A stretch of 64,000 nucleotides of DNA from Pedobacter sp. PACM 27299 (GTDB lineage Bacteria; Bacteroidota; Bacteroidia; Sphingobacteriales; Sphingobacteriaceae), in the NCBI RefSeq assembly GCF_001412655.1, contig NZ_CP012996.1, positions 558,001-622,000 of the forward strand. Reading direction: 5' to 3'. The position numbers and the translations under genes are program-made. This document shows, piece by piece, positions 51,642 to 60,669 of this stretch. Below the pieces are notes generated by a model. That model was not told the DNA's origin. It saw only the letters and a program-made list of their open reading frames with translations, and did no database searches. The stretch's first letter is position 1. Every line of letters begins with the position of its first letter.

Positions 51642-52211
51642 ATGATGAAAAAATGCTCTTTTTTATTCTCAATCCTATGTGCTGTAGGAATGACGGCCTT
51701 TGGTCAAACCACCGTTAATGTAGATGAACCTGAATACATTGGTGAAGCGGTAAGTGTTTCCGCTGAAAATGTAGCGACCCCATTGGAAAAGCAAAGTGTA
51801 AAGATCCAAACTAAAGCGGGAGCTTCAGTATACCTGGTTGGGATTGGTAAAGTGAAATCTAAAATGGTCATTGAAGGAGGTTCTTCCCCTGTGTTAATGA
51901 AAGCTGGTGATCCTTTAACTTTTGTAGTTAAAAGTTTTGATAACAAATCAGATCCTTTGTCAATTATCAGTGTGGTGAAGTTCGAAGCCAGTAAGAAAAA
52001 CCGCAAGTCGGAACTGGTTTCTGCAGGTACTTTTTCTGGAGCTTCTACCAACAATCAGAACTATATTAAGTATCAATCGAAAAAATACAAAGACAGTTCT
52101 TATGTATTGAGATTAGATCCAATGGATGTAGGAGAGTATGGTATTATTGTTTCTAACCCAAATGCGCTGGCAAACAGCAACACTATTGTAGCTTGTTTTT
52201 CTGTTCAATAG
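51642..52211 (+). CDS. Exported protein of unknown function
   Basis: A 189-residue protein with a signal peptide (MMKKCSFLFSILCAVGMTAFGQ). The mature part is a mixed beta-rich domain: KIQTKAGASVYLVGIGKVKSKMVIEGG, LTFVVKSFDNKSDPLSIISVVKFEA, and a C-terminal segment LDPMDVGEYGIIVSNP that recalls a general beta-sandwich end. I recognise no family. It stands alone between promoter and terminator, so it is likely monocistronic. Periplasmic or surface location is inferred. Confidence 0.75.
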   Translation: MMKKCSFLFSILCAVGMTAFGQTTVNVDEPEYIGEAVSVSAENVATPLEKQSVKIQTKAGASVYLVGIGKVKSKMVIEGGSSPVLMKAGDPLTFVVKSFDNKSDPLSIISVVKFEASKKNRKSELVSAGTFSGASTNNQNYIKYQSKKYKDSSYVLRLDPMDVGEYGIIVSNPNALANSNTIVACFSVQ

Positions 52212-52227
52212 TATTATTTTATGATCT

Positions 52228-52269
52228 AAAAGAAATGGCTATCAACAATTGTTGATAGCCATTTCTTTT
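52228..52269. terminator. Perfect 42-base palindrome, bidirectional terminator
   Basis: Two 21-base arms (52228-52248 and 52249-52269) are exact reverse complements, centred on CAATTG. A and T tracts at the ends (AAAAG, CTTTT) give a short U-run on both strands. It serves the exported-protein gene from the left and the BI-1 gene from the right. Confidence 0.75.
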
Positions 52270-52312
52270 AATAGGTTTATCTGGTATTCAAAACCTATTG
52301 GTTTTTTATCCC

Positions 52313-53065
52313 TTATTTTCTGCTTCCGAAGATTCTCAATAAGAAAAGGAAGATATTGATAAAGTCAAGGTACAGTGATAAAGCACCCATAATGGCTAAC
52401 TTTTTACCATCAGCTTGTACGATAGGATCACCACTTTCTTCCAGACCTGCACCGATACGTTTCAGTTTCTGAACGTCATAAGCGGTTAAAGCGGTAAAGA
52501 TAGCTACACCGAAGAAGCTCATTACATAGCTGAATGTTGGGCTGCCTAAGAATAAGTTGATGATGCTGGCGATAAATAAGCCGGCTACACCTACCATTAG
52601 GATAGGACCGAATTTAGTTAGATCTACCTCTGTGGTATACCCTAAAAAGGCCATGATTCCGAAGATACCTGCTGCAGCACCAAAACATGCGGCAATAGAT
52701 CCTGCGGTATATACTAATAATATAAAGCTTAAACTGATCCCTAATAAGATAGAGAAAAGGGTGAAGACACCAATTAAGGCACCATAAGAAAGGCGGCTAA
52801 AGCCGGCTCCCATGAGTAAAACCAGGCCTAGTGGTGCAAACATGGCGATATATCCTAAAACTGTTCTTTGTCCGGTTTCGAAGTTGATCAGCTGTCTTAA
52901 AGCGGCTTCAGAATTCGAGATGAATAAAGCGGCTATAGTTGATAAACTCAGGGCAATAAACATCCATAAGAATACATTTGCGAAGAATTTCTTAGCAACG
53001 ACTCCTCTTTCCTGCTCCACAAATACTGTTTTGTGTGCCCATTCGTAATTATTGTTGTTGTCCAT
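52313..53065 (-). CDS. Bax inhibitor-1/YccA family membrane protein
   Basis: A 250-residue polytopic protein of the BI-1/YccA family with about seven membrane helices between residues 24 and 245. The C-terminal half carries the family pattern, including FTALTAYDVQKLKRIG and LYLDFINIFLFLLRIFG. Bacterial members interact with FtsH or act as pH-sensitive calcium leaks in studied cases. The specific role here is unknown. It is preceded by a well-matched promoter and followed by the 42-base palindrome. Confidence 0.93.
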   Translation of the reverse strand: MDNNNNYEWAHKTVFVEQERGVVAKKFFANVFLWMFIALSLSTIAALFISNSEAALRQLINFETGQRTVLGYIAMFAPLGLVLLMGAGFSRLSYGALIGVFTLFSILLGISLSFILLVYTAGSIAACFGAAAGIFGIMAFLGYTTEVDLTKFGPILMVGVAGLFIASIINLFLGSPTFSYVMSFFGVAIFTALTAYDVQKLKRIGAGLEESGDPIVQADGKKLAIMGALSLYLDFINIFLFLLRIFGSRK

Positions 53066-53086
53066 TTTTCTTTAAATTTTAATAGT

Positions 53087-53118
53087 TAAAGGTACTAATT
53101 AGTTTACGTTCTTACAAA
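53087..53118 (-). promoter_or_regulatory. Promoter of the BI-1/YccA gene: TTTG, 20-nt spacer, TACCTTTA
   Basis: On the minus strand TTTG (53115-53118) and TACCTTTA (53087-53094) are 20 bases apart, matching the phylum promoter except for the last base of the -7 box. The leader is about 17 nt. Confidence 0.65.
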
Positions 53119-53120
53119 AC

Positions 53121-53690
53121 CTATGCCCCAAGCCTTTTTGTCAGCGTTTCTTCTACTTTCTTGAAAATTTGCAGTGGTTTTAGGGTTCTCCATGCCAAAT
53201 CGTCAAGCTGACCGCCAAAGTTGATGTAGTAATCCAGGTTGGCAGATCTGAACTCTTCGATCACATGTTCCTGGAAATTGATGCCGCAGATCCATCCATC
53301 TTCTACGTCCTGGAACCACTCTTCGTAATAGCTGTCTTCGGAAGAATGGAAGTTCAGTATATTTTCTCCGATGAGGATAAACTTGTTGATGCCTTCATCG
53401 ATCATTAGCTCAAGGATTTCTCTTTTGAGCAGCATGATGTCGTTGTCTATGGCATCATTCCATTCTCCAATAAACTCAATGATTGCATAATTCCGATCGT
53501 AATCCGCGTACAATACTTTTATGTAGAGCGTGTTGGAGCCGAAATCATCCCATTGCGGGTGGATTAAAAAATTGTACAGCTGCTTATCAAAATAGAATTC
53601 TGAGTATTCTGTGTCATAAAAAGGAGAACGCTCATCTTCCGCAGCGATGTAATCGTCGCGCCAAAGGTAGAAAGGTTCGATTTCGTGCAT
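53121..53690 (-). CDS. Conserved hypothetical protein
   Basis: A 189-residue, acidic and aromatic-rich cytosolic protein (MHEIEPFYLWRDDYIAAED). It has no signal peptide or membrane helix. A central alpha/beta pattern alternates strands (NTLYIKVLYADYDRNYAIIEF) and helices (MLLKREILELMIDEGIN). I do not recognise the family, though such proteins occur beside murQ in related genomes to my recollection. It begins 11 bases after murQ ends on the same strand, so the two are likely co-transcribed. Confidence 0.75.
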   Translation of the reverse strand: MHEIEPFYLWRDDYIAAEDERSPFYDTEYSEFYFDKQLYNFLIHPQWDDFGSNTLYIKVLYADYDRNYAIIEFIGEWNDAIDNDIMLLKREILELMIDEGINKFILIGENILNFHSSEDSYYEEWFQDVEDGWICGINFQEHVIEEFRSANLDYYINFGGQLDDLAWRTLKPLQIFKKVEETLTKRLGA

Positions 53691-53701
53691 ATAATTTCCT
53701 G

Positions 53702-54508
53702 TTATTTGCTGCCAGCTTCTACTGCTTTACGTACGCTGCCGTAGCGTAAAAGCAAGTCTTCCGCCTTCGCGTAGTCAATGTTTAGTTCTTCCATTACCAT
53801 TTGTGTGCCACGATCCACTAATTTATGGTTGGTCAGCTGCATGTCCACCATTTTGTTACCTTTTACACGTCCGAGCTGAATCATGACGGTAGTGCTGAGC
53901 ATATTTAAAGCTAATTTTTGTGCGGTTCCTGATTTCATGCGGGTAGAGCCGGTCAGGAATTCGGGGCCGACTACAATTTCTACAGGGAAATTACTTTCTG
54001 CGGCAATTGGGCCACCGGCATTGCAGACGATACATCCGGTCAGGATGCCATGCCGACGCGCGGTGTTTAATCCGCCCACTACGTAAGGTGTAGTCCCGGA
54101 AGCGGCGAGGCCAATTAAACTGTCTTTTTCATTGATCTGGTATTCCTGTAAGTCGATCCAGGCCTGTTCTACATCGTCTTCTGCATTTTCAACGGCTCTT
54201 CTGATCGCAGTATCGCCGCCGGCAATGATGCCAACTACCCAGTCGAAAGGCACCCCAAATGTTGGTGGGCATTCTGAGGCATCTACTACGCCCAAACGGC
54301 CGCTGGTTCCTGCACCTATGTAAAATAAGCGGCCACCATTACGCATGCGTTCCGTTACGGCAATTGCCAGTTTTTCCAGCTGCGGAATTGCTTTTTCTAC
54401 TGCCAGTGGAACGGTTTGATCTTCTTTGTTAATTCCCTGAAGAATTTCAAGGACAGACATCTGATCGATGTGATGATAGGTGGATTCCTGCTCGGTAACT
54501 CTGATCAT
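53702..54508 (-). CDS. murQ: N-acetylmuramic acid 6-phosphate etherase
   Basis: MurQ (268 residues) removes D-lactate from MurNAc-6-phosphate to give GlcNAc-6-phosphate in peptidoglycan recycling. One SIS domain contains YIGAGTSGRLGVVDASECPPTFG, with the catalytic Glu region DAENAEDD-like (AVENAEDDVEQAW) and GSTRMKSGTAQKLALNMLSTT. It is somewhat shorter than E. coli MurQ (298) at the C-terminus but includes all core motifs. Recycling fits with the lytic transglycosylase at 3956-5179. No murP or amgK gene is adjacent. Confidence 0.94.
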   Translation of the reverse strand: MIRVTEQESTYHHIDQMSVLEILQGINKEDQTVPLAVEKAIPQLEKLAIAVTERMRNGGRLFYIGAGTSGRLGVVDASECPPTFGVPFDWVVGIIAGGDTAIRRAVENAEDDVEQAWIDLQEYQINEKDSLIGLAASGTTPYVVGGLNTARRHGILTGCIVCNAGGPIAAESNFPVEIVVGPEFLTGSTRMKSGTAQKLALNMLSTTVMIQLGRVKGNKMVDMQLTNHKLVDRGTQMVMEELNIDYAKAEDLLLRYGSVRKAVEAGSK

Positions 54509-54693
54509 ATTTTTTTTTGTTAAAACTCGGGATTTTCTTTTTAAACGCGAAATATTCGCCTATCATATAGGATCTTCGGGAACAAAGCTGCAACATTCTT
54601 GTTAATTCTTATAAAGAGTAAACAATTGTTAATGATTAGGACTTAATTTACTAAATGATAGGGTTATTTTATAACTTTACGCAGCAATAAACC

Positions 54694-56268
54694 ATGAAAA
54701 AGACCACCCGAAACCACCTTTTAATCGCGCTTACTTATTCTCTCACTTTAATAGGGGGGATGTTTGTGGGCTATAAGTTTTTAAAAGATCAGGGGTATAC
54801 GATGCAGAAGCCATTGGCTTATGCGGCGGATAGCAGCAGGAAGGTCGATGAAATCATCCACATCATCAATAAAAACTATGTGGATGAGGTGAATGCAGAC
54901 AGTTTACACCATTTGCCAATTGATAGTTTACTCCATCAGCTGGATCCGCACAGTGTGTATCTACCTCCGGCTAAAGCCAATGAATTTGCCGAAAATTTAG
55001 GAGGCAATTTTGAAGGCATTGGGATTGAGTATTACATTTTGAATGATACTTTATTGATTACGAATGTAGTGAAAGATGGCCCGGCATTTCTTGCCGGACT
55101 TCGTCAGGGAGATAAGATCCTTAAAATCGACACCATGTTTGTGAGTGGACGTGACCTGCCAAGAGAACAAATGGTTGGCAAGATCAAGGGGAAGAAGGGA
55201 ACTGCTGTTAAATTGAGTATTTTACATCCTGGGAATCCTCAGCCGGTGATGCTCAGCGTAAACCGGGCGAGGGTAAAAGTGAGCAGCATTGATGCTGCTT
55301 ATATGCTCAATCCCGAAACGGGATATGTGCGCATCAGCAAGTTTGGTGCAGATACAGATTCCGACTTTGTCGAATCTGTGCGTAACCTGAAGTCGAGAGG
55401 CATGAAAAAACTGGTTTTAGACCTTCGCGATAATGGGGGAGGCTACCTGACTGCGGCAACGGGCTTGGCGAATCAAATTCTCAGCGAAAACAAGCTGATT
55501 GTTTATACACAAGGAAAACATGAGCCGCGTACGGATTACTTTACAACAGGCGGCGGTGAGTTTGAACAGGGAAAACTGGCGATATTAATCAATGAAAACT
55601 CTGCTTCTGCATCAGAAATTCTTGCCGGTGCGGTCCAGGATCTGGATCGTGGGATCATCATCGGACGCCGTTCCTTTGGTAAAGGGCTGGTACAGGAGCA
55701 ATTTCCCTTTGTGGATGGATCGGCTTTGAATCTAACGATTGCGAGGTATTATACCCCATTGGGCAGGAGTATTCAGAAATCTTATAAGAAAGGATACAAT
55801 GCCTATCAGAATGAAATTGAGGACCGTTTTAATGATGGGGAGCTGACTTCAGAAAACTTAAAGGATAGTTTGAAGAAAAGTAAAGACTTTTTAGGTGGCG
55901 GTATCCAGCCGGATATTTATGTAAAAATGGATACCAGTGGTTACAACAGGTTTTATGCGAAGCTGATTGCTAAGAAAGTATTATTTGACTATGTATATGA
56001 CGTATTGGGAAATCGTTATACCGCTTCTTTTTTAGAACAAAACCTTGCAACCTTTACCATTAATGATGCAGATTACAAGGATTTAATTAAATATATTCAA
56101 AATAGGAATATTGTCATAGAGCCTAAATTACTCATGGCCGCAAAACCTTTGATCCTGAATGATGTCAAAGTTTTGCTTTGTAAATACCACCTGGGTGATG
56201 CCGGTTATTACAAAGCGCTCAACTTGAGTGATGCAATGGTCAAACAGGCATTATCCAGTTTGCAGTAA
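54694..56268 (+). CDS. S41 family C-terminal processing protease (CtpA-like)
   Basis: A 524-residue periplasmic serine protease anchored by an N-terminal helix (about residues 9-29). A PDZ domain (about 100-190, GIGIEYYILNDTLLITNVVKDGPA) precedes the S41 core. The Ser/Lys dyad reads as Ser305 in NENSASASEI and Lys330 in FGKGLVQE, 25 residues apart as in Prc/CtpA. The C-terminal extension after residue 400 is typical of Bacteroidota forms. A TAACTTTA at 54672-54679 may be the -7 element. It converges on der with only 8 bases between stops. Confidence 0.9.
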   Translation: MKKTTRNHLLIALTYSLTLIGGMFVGYKFLKDQGYTMQKPLAYAADSSRKVDEIIHIINKNYVDEVNADSLHHLPIDSLLHQLDPHSVYLPPAKANEFAENLGGNFEGIGIEYYILNDTLLITNVVKDGPAFLAGLRQGDKILKIDTMFVSGRDLPREQMVGKIKGKKGTAVKLSILHPGNPQPVMLSVNRARVKVSSIDAAYMLNPETGYVRISKFGADTDSDFVESVRNLKSRGMKKLVLDLRDNGGGYLTAATGLANQILSENKLIVYTQGKHEPRTDYFTTGGGEFEQGKLAILINENSASASEILAGAVQDLDRGIIIGRRSFGKGLVQEQFPFVDGSALNLTIARYYTPLGRSIQKSYKKGYNAYQNEIEDRFNDGELTSENLKDSLKKSKDFLGGGIQPDIYVKMDTSGYNRFYAKLIAKKVLFDYVYDVLGNRYTASFLEQNLATFTINDADYKDLIKYIQNRNIVIEPKLLMAAKPLILNDVKVLLCKYHLGDAGYYKALNLSDAMVKQALSSLQ

Positions 56269-56276
56269 TTTATGGA

Positions 56277-57578
56277 TTATTTCTGTCTGAAATAGATCTG
56301 GATTGGTGATCCCGAAAAATCGAAGTTTTCACGCAGTTTATTTTCAATGAAACGTTTATACGGTTCCTTAATGTACTGAGGTAAGTTACAGAAGAAAGCA
56401 AACATTGGTGAAGTACCATTGATTTGCGTAATGTATTTGATCTTGATGTACTTTCCTTTCAATGCTGGCGGCGGATATTTTTCAATAATCGGCAGCATCA
56501 CGTCATTTAATTTAGAGGTAGGAACTTTCTTTCCTCTGTTTTTGTGTACTTCCAATGCAGTTTCAATGGCCTGGTGAATACGTTGTTTGTTGATTACTGA
56601 AGTGAACACGATAGGTACGTCAGTGAATGGCTGCAATTTAGTGCGAATCTGATCTTCAAAAATCTTAGTGGTTTTGCTGTCTTTTTCTACTAAATCCCAT
56701 TTGTTGACCAGGATCACGATACCTTTTTTGTTTTTCTCGGCCAGGTGGAAAATGTTAACGTCCTGCGATTCTAACCCTTCCATAGCGTCGATCATTAAGA
56801 TCACGACATCCGCTTCTTCTAAAGCTTTGATGGTACGCATTACAGAATAAAACTCGATGTTCTCTTTTACTTTAGTTTTTTTACGAAGACCTGCAGTATC
56901 GATGAACATGAATTCATGTCCGAATTGATTGTAATGGATATGTATAGAATCTCTTGTTGTTCCAGCGATAGGTGTTACAATATTTCTTTCTTTACCAATC
57001 AATGCATTGATTAGTGATGATTTTCCAACGTTAGGTCTGCCAACAATAGTAAGTTTAGGTAATGTATTTTCTTCTTCTACTACATCTTCGAAGTGTTTGA
57101 TTACATCATCTAATAAATCACCTGTTCCAGAACCAGTCATAGAAGAGATCGGGTAGATCTCACCTAAACCAAATCCGTAAAATACGGAAGCATCATTTTG
57201 TAATTGAGTATTGTCTACTTTATTTACAACGATGAATACAGGTTTATTGCTGCGTCTAAGTAACTGTGCAATTTCGTCATCCAGGTCGGTAATGCCGGTT
57301 ACGACATCCACCATAAACAACAATACAGTTGCTTCTTCGATCGCAATGACCACTTGTTCGCGGATTGCTGCTTCAAATAAATCTTCGGAATTGGCTACAT
57401 AGCCTCCGGTATCAATAACAGTAAACTGCTTATCAGTCCATTCTGCCGATCCGTAATGACGATCACGGGTTACACCGCTAAAATCATCAACAATGGCTTT
57501 ACGACTCTCTGTTAAGCGGTTAAATAGGGTAGATTTGCCTACGTTTGGTCTTCCGACGATTGCGATAATGTTGCTCAT
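56277..57578 (-). CDS. der: Ribosome biogenesis GTPase Der
   Basis: Der (433 residues) has two tandem GTPase domains and acts in 50S subunit assembly. Domain 1: [21 protein letters not shown]. Domain 2: [27 protein letters not shown]-like C-terminal domain follows (about 350-433). Length is standard. It lies 47 bases after era; both are ribosome-assembly GTPases on one transcript. Confidence 0.97.
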   Translation of the reverse strand: MSNIIAIVGRPNVGKSTLFNRLTESRKAIVDDFSGVTRDRHYGSAEWTDKQFTVIDTGGYVANSEDLFEAAIREQVVIAIEEATVLLFMVDVVTGITDLDDEIAQLLRRSNKPVFIVVNKVDNTQLQNDASVFYGFGLGEIYPISSMTGSGTGDLLDDVIKHFEDVVEEENTLPKLTIVGRPNVGKSSLINALIGKERNIVTPIAGTTRDSIHIHYNQFGHEFMFIDTAGLRKKTKVKENIEFYSVMRTIKALEEADVVILMIDAMEGLESQDVNIFHLAEKNKKGIVILVNKWDLVEKDSKTTKIFEDQIRTKLQPFTDVPIVFTSVINKQRIHQAIETALEVHKNRGKKVPTSKLNDVMLPIIEKYPPPALKGKYIKIKYITQINGTSPMFAFFCNLPQYIKEPYKRFIENKLRENFDFSGSPIQIYFRQK

Positions 57579-57625
57579 GTGTATGTATGAATTGTATTAA
57601 TTATTAAGGGGTTGCAAAGGTAAGC

Positions 57626-58504
57626 TTAATTTTCGTACCCGAAACTTTTTAAATAGTTCTTTTTACTGCGCCAGTCTGGAACTACCTTTACAAAGGTTTC
57701 TAAAAAGACTTTTTGGTCCAGGAATTTCTCAATATCCTTACGGGCCTCAGTACCTACCTTTTTAAGCATTGCGCCACCTTTACCAATCAGGATGTTTTTC
57801 TGAGAATCACGTTCTACGATGATCTCTGCACTAATCCTGGTAATTTTCTCTTCTTCTTTGAAGGAAGTAATCACTACCTCTGTGCTATAAGGAATCTCTT
57901 TCTGGTAGTTATTGAAGATCTTCTCTCTGATAATTTCCGACACAAAGAATCTTTGTGTACGGTCTGTCAAATCTTCTTTATCATAGAAAGGAGCATGTTC
58001 CGGTAGTTGATCCAATACCGTTTCCATAATACCATCCAGGTTATATAGGTGTAAAGCGGAAATGGCATATATATGTTTAGGATTTAACTTTTCCTGCCAG
58101 TAGGTCATTTTCGCTTCTACTTCTTCTTGTGTTGCGTTGTCGATCTTATTGATCAGGACAATCATCGGGATGGTCGTGTCAATGATTTTATCTAATACAT
58201 CATTCTCATCATGTGTTTCGTTAATGTCGGTAACGAACAGAATAAGATCTGCATCAGTCAGTGCTCCTTTTACAGAACTCATCATAGAATCTTGTAAACC
58301 ATAACGAGGTTTTATGATCCCCGGAGTGTCCGAAAATACGATTTGATAATTTTCTTCATTGACAATTCCCAGAATACGGTGACGGGTAGTCTGAGCTTTC
58401 GGAGTAATGATAGAAAGCTTTTCACCCACCAGGGCATTCATTAACGTTGATTTACCCGCATTGGGCTTACCAATTATACTTACAAAACCTGCTTTATGTG
58501 ACAT
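57626..58504 (-). CDS. era: GTPase Era
   Basis: Era (292 residues from the ATG at 58504) couples 16S rRNA 3'-end maturation with growth. The G domain shows GKPNAGKSTLMN, DTPGI and NKID. The C-terminal KH domain (ILIGKGGAMLKKVGTEARKDIE) binds the 3' end of 16S rRNA. An 11-residue extension to 58537 has no ATG and is non-conserved. It is divergent from the tRNA cluster. Confidence 0.96.
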   Translation of the reverse strand: MSHKAGFVSIIGKPNAGKSTLMNALVGEKLSIITPKAQTTRHRILGIVNEENYQIVFSDTPGIIKPRYGLQDSMMSSVKGALTDADLILFVTDINETHDENDVLDKIIDTTIPMIVLINKIDNATQEEVEAKMTYWQEKLNPKHIYAISALHLYNLDGIMETVLDQLPEHAPFYDKEDLTDRTQRFFVSEIIREKIFNNYQKEIPYSTEVVITSFKEEEKITRISAEIIVERDSQKNILIGKGGAMLKKVGTEARKDIEKFLDQKVFLETFVKVVPDWRSKKNYLKSFGYEN

Positions 58505-58525
58505 GAAAATATTTTTTGAAATAAA

Positions 58526-58557
58526 TTTGCACCGCAAAGAAACGAATTATATCTTTG
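58526..58557 (+). promoter_or_regulatory. tRNA cluster promoter: TTTG, 20-nt spacer, TATCTTTG
   Basis: TTTG (58526-58529) and TATCTTTG (58550-58557) are an ideal match to the Bacteroidota promoter. The predicted start is near 58562, about 54 bases before the first tRNA. It is the best promoter match in the window, in keeping with high tRNA expression. Confidence 0.8.
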
Positions 58558-58615
58558 CATTCCAATTCGGAGGAAGAGTTAACCAATTAATTAACACAAT
58601 CGGAATTGTATATAG

Positions 58616-58691
<76 letters not shown>

Positions 58692-58731
58692 AAATTGATT
58701 CGCTAATTGTAAAATTAGTGGCAGTCAAAAT

Positions 58732-58803
58732 GGCCCGTTCGTCTAGGGGTGAGGACGCCAGATTTTCATTCTGGTAACAGGGGTTCGATTCCCCTACGGG
58801 CTA
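58732..58803 (+). tRNA. tRNA-Glu (TTC), copy 1
   Basis: A 72-base tRNA; acceptor GGCCCGT/ACGGGCT, anticodon loop TTTTCAT (TTC) in stem CCAGA/TCTGG, T arm AGGGG TTCGATT CCCCT. CCA is not encoded. It differs from the other two Glu copies in the D loop (AGGGGTG versus ACCGGTT) and the variable region. Confidence 0.93.
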
Positions 58804-58805
58804 CG

Positions 58806-58829
58806 ATCCTCCTTACGTGTAAGGAGGAT
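58806..58829 (+). other. Hairpin after tRNA-Glu copy 1
   Basis: ATCCTCCTTAC (58806-58816) pairs perfectly with GTAAGGAGGAT (58819-58829) around two bases. No T-tract follows. It occupies the same place as the terminator after copy 3 and shares the CTTAC/GTAAG centre. Confidence 0.55.
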
Positions 58830-58873
58830 ATTAATAAACTTGACTACAGAGGTAGGATAGTAATCACATAGAG

Positions 58874-58949
<76 letters not shown>

Positions 58950-58988
58950 AAACAGGTTCGTCAACGCAAGTTGAAGGCAACCTTAAAT

Positions 58989-59060
58989 GGCCCGTTCGTC
59001 TACCGGTTAGGACGCCAGATTTTCATTCTGGAAATAGGGGTTCGATTCCCCTACGGGCTA
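58989..59060 (+). tRNA. tRNA-Glu (TTC), copy 2
   Basis: A 72-base tRNA-Glu with the same acceptor, anticodon and T arms as copy 1 but D loop ACCGGTT and variable region AAATA. No encoded CCA. Confidence 0.93.
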
Positions 59061-59062
59061 CA

Positions 59063-59089
59063 ATCTTCCTTTACTATGTAAAGAAAGAT
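59063..59089 (+). other. Hairpin after tRNA-Glu copy 2
   Basis: ATCTT-C-CTTTAC (59063-59074) pairs with GTAAAG-A-AAGAT (59078-59089), leaving one internal C/A mismatch. No T-tract. It resembles the hairpin after copy 1 and the terminator after copy 3. Confidence 0.5.
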
Positions 59090-59130
59090 CATTAACTTTA
59101 ACACGTAGGTGTTGAAGCAGTAACATAGAG

Positions 59131-59206
<76 letters not shown>

Positions 59207-59245
59207 AAACGGGTTCGTCAACGTAAGTTGAAGGCAACCTTAAAT

Positions 59246-59317
59246 GGCCCGTTCGTCTACCGGTTAGGACGCCAGATTTTCATTCTGGAAATAGGGGTTC
59301 GATTCCCCTACGGGCTA
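59246..59317 (+). tRNA. tRNA-Glu (TTC), copy 3
   Basis: Identical to tRNA-Glu copy 2. It is followed by the only hairpin of the three with a T-tract. Confidence 0.93.
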
Positions 59318-59319
59318 CG

Positions 59320-59350
59320 AAGCCGCTTTACGAAAGTAGAGCGGCTTTTT
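59320..59350 (+). terminator. Intrinsic terminator of the tRNA cluster
   Basis: AAGCCGCTTTAC (59320-59331) pairs with GTAGAGCGGCTT (59336-59347), with one wobble, around a GAAA loop, ending in five T residues. It begins three bases after the last tRNA. Confidence 0.85.
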
Positions 59351-59511
59351 GCTTTAATAGGCTTTCCGCCTATTGCCTGCCTGCAATTCTACAAATCTTC
59401 ATTACTAAACTATCATGGGTTCTCCAGCTAAAGCGCAGCCGAAAATTATGGTGTGGTACCGCTAATATTGATACCTTGCAGCAGTATAACATTTATCTCA
59501 ATAAAATATTC

Positions 59512-59676
59512 ATGGAAAAAAGAACCGTTTTACAGATCTCTGCAGTTTTATTAATCATTTTAGGTATCGCTATAATTTTTGTTGGTTTATCCGGACCTAA
59601 ATTCATGCTGCCACCAGTGATTACCGGTTTGGGATTTTTTGTGGTCAGCTCGGCGCTGTTTGCATTAAAAAAATAG
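59512..59676 (+). CDS. Small membrane protein
   Basis: A 54-residue protein from the ATG at 59512 with two predicted membrane helices (about residues 6-24 and 32-50) joined by SGPKFMLPP and ending in KK. No family is recognised. An upstream in-frame extension to 59476 is not supported by a start motif. It stands alone between the tRNA terminator and the lipoprotein gene. Confidence 0.6.
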   Translation: MEKRTVLQISAVLLIILGIAIIFVGLSGPKFMLPPVITGLGFFVVSSALFALKK

Positions 59677-59808
59677 AACAATCTTTTCGTTTTTCTGTTT
59701 GTTTCGGTAATGACGCTGCTAATTTATAAATGGAGTAGTTTCATTAAAAGGAAATATTCATTATATTGAGTTAATCATTAAGCTTTTATTTATCGAAATC
59801 ATTTTATC

Positions 59809-60276
59809 ATGAAAAAATCAATTCTTTATCTGGCCTGCATGGCAGTACCGTTGGTGTATAGCTGTAGCGGTAACAATTCTGAAAAAAAAGCCGCTGTAAA
59901 AGTCGACACTACGGTGAGTAGCGAATGTTATGTAGCTATAGATGCTTTAGATACGGCCAATCTTCACCTGAATACAAGTAGTGAAGGGAAAATTACCGGT
60001 CATCTGCTCATCAATTACAAGGATAAGGGAGATAATATTGGTGAAGTAGCGGGAAAATTTAGCGGGGATACCTTATTTGTGGATTATACCTTTAAAATAG
60101 GGAATGCAAATCCAACAGTTTATAAGAACCCATTGGCATTTTTAAAGAAAGATGGTAAGTTGATCTTAGGCGTTGGTCAGATTGAAACTTCTGTAGGACG
60201 GTCTTATTTTGTAAAAGGTAAACCGATCTCTTTTGATAAAGGCAGATTTACATTTGCTCCTGAAGCTTGTAAATAA
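59809..60276 (+). CDS. Putative lipoprotein of unknown function
   Basis: A 155-residue lipoprotein: signal MKKSILYLACMAVPLVYSC with the lipobox cysteine at residue 19, a Lys/Ser/Asn linker, then a beta-rich domain with Gly-rich turns (GKITGHLLINYKDKGDNIGEVAGKFSGDTLFVDYTF). This pattern resembles lipoproteins with a short beta-barrel, but I cannot name a family. Likely monocistronic. Confidence 0.75.
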   Translation: MKKSILYLACMAVPLVYSCSGNNSEKKAAVKVDTTVSSECYVAIDALDTANLHLNTSSEGKITGHLLINYKDKGDNIGEVAGKFSGDTLFVDYTFKIGNANPTVYKNPLAFLKKDGKLILGVGQIETSVGRSYFVKGKPISFDKGRFTFAPEACK

Positions 60277-60290
60277 TAACATACCCCATA

Positions 60291-60321
60291 AAAGCTGCGG
60301 AAATTATTTTTTCGCAGCTTT
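60291..60321 (+). terminator. Weak terminator-like hairpin after the lipoprotein gene
   Basis: AAAGCTGCG (60291-60299) pairs with CGCAGCTTT (60313-60321) around a 13-base T-rich loop. The tail is CTTG rather than a run of T, so termination strength is doubtful. From 60322 to 60656 no gene or clear signal is seen. Confidence 0.5.
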
Positions 60322-60656
60322 CTTGTGAAATGATAATTTTGTAAACAGGACACTGGCGACTGTTTTGAAATTAATTATGATGAAGTAAACACTTCTTTGA
60401 GCGCTGTGTTGAATTTCAATGCAGCGATTTATTAGCAATTCATTCCTTTTTTTAAAATCTGGTCATTCATCGGATTTATTCGGATTCGCTCTTCTTCTTT
60501 TAAAACGAGCCCCATAAATTAGTTGTTTTTTTCTCTAAATCCACAATTATTCTGACAACAATATCGCTTATAATCCTCATAATAGGTCATTAAGCAGGGT
60601 ATTGGGGGAATTTAAAACTAATTTCAAATAAATTCTATTAAATTAGTAGACTTTAT

Positions 60657-60664
60657 TATCTTTG
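60657..60664 (+). promoter_or_regulatory. -7 element (TATCTTTG) for the candidate RNA
   Basis: TATCTTTG is the same 8-mer as in the tRNA cluster promoter. The -33 position is not TTTG. Transcription would start at about 60669-60671, where the first helix of the RNA begins. Confidence 0.5.
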
Positions 60665-60669
60665 AACTC

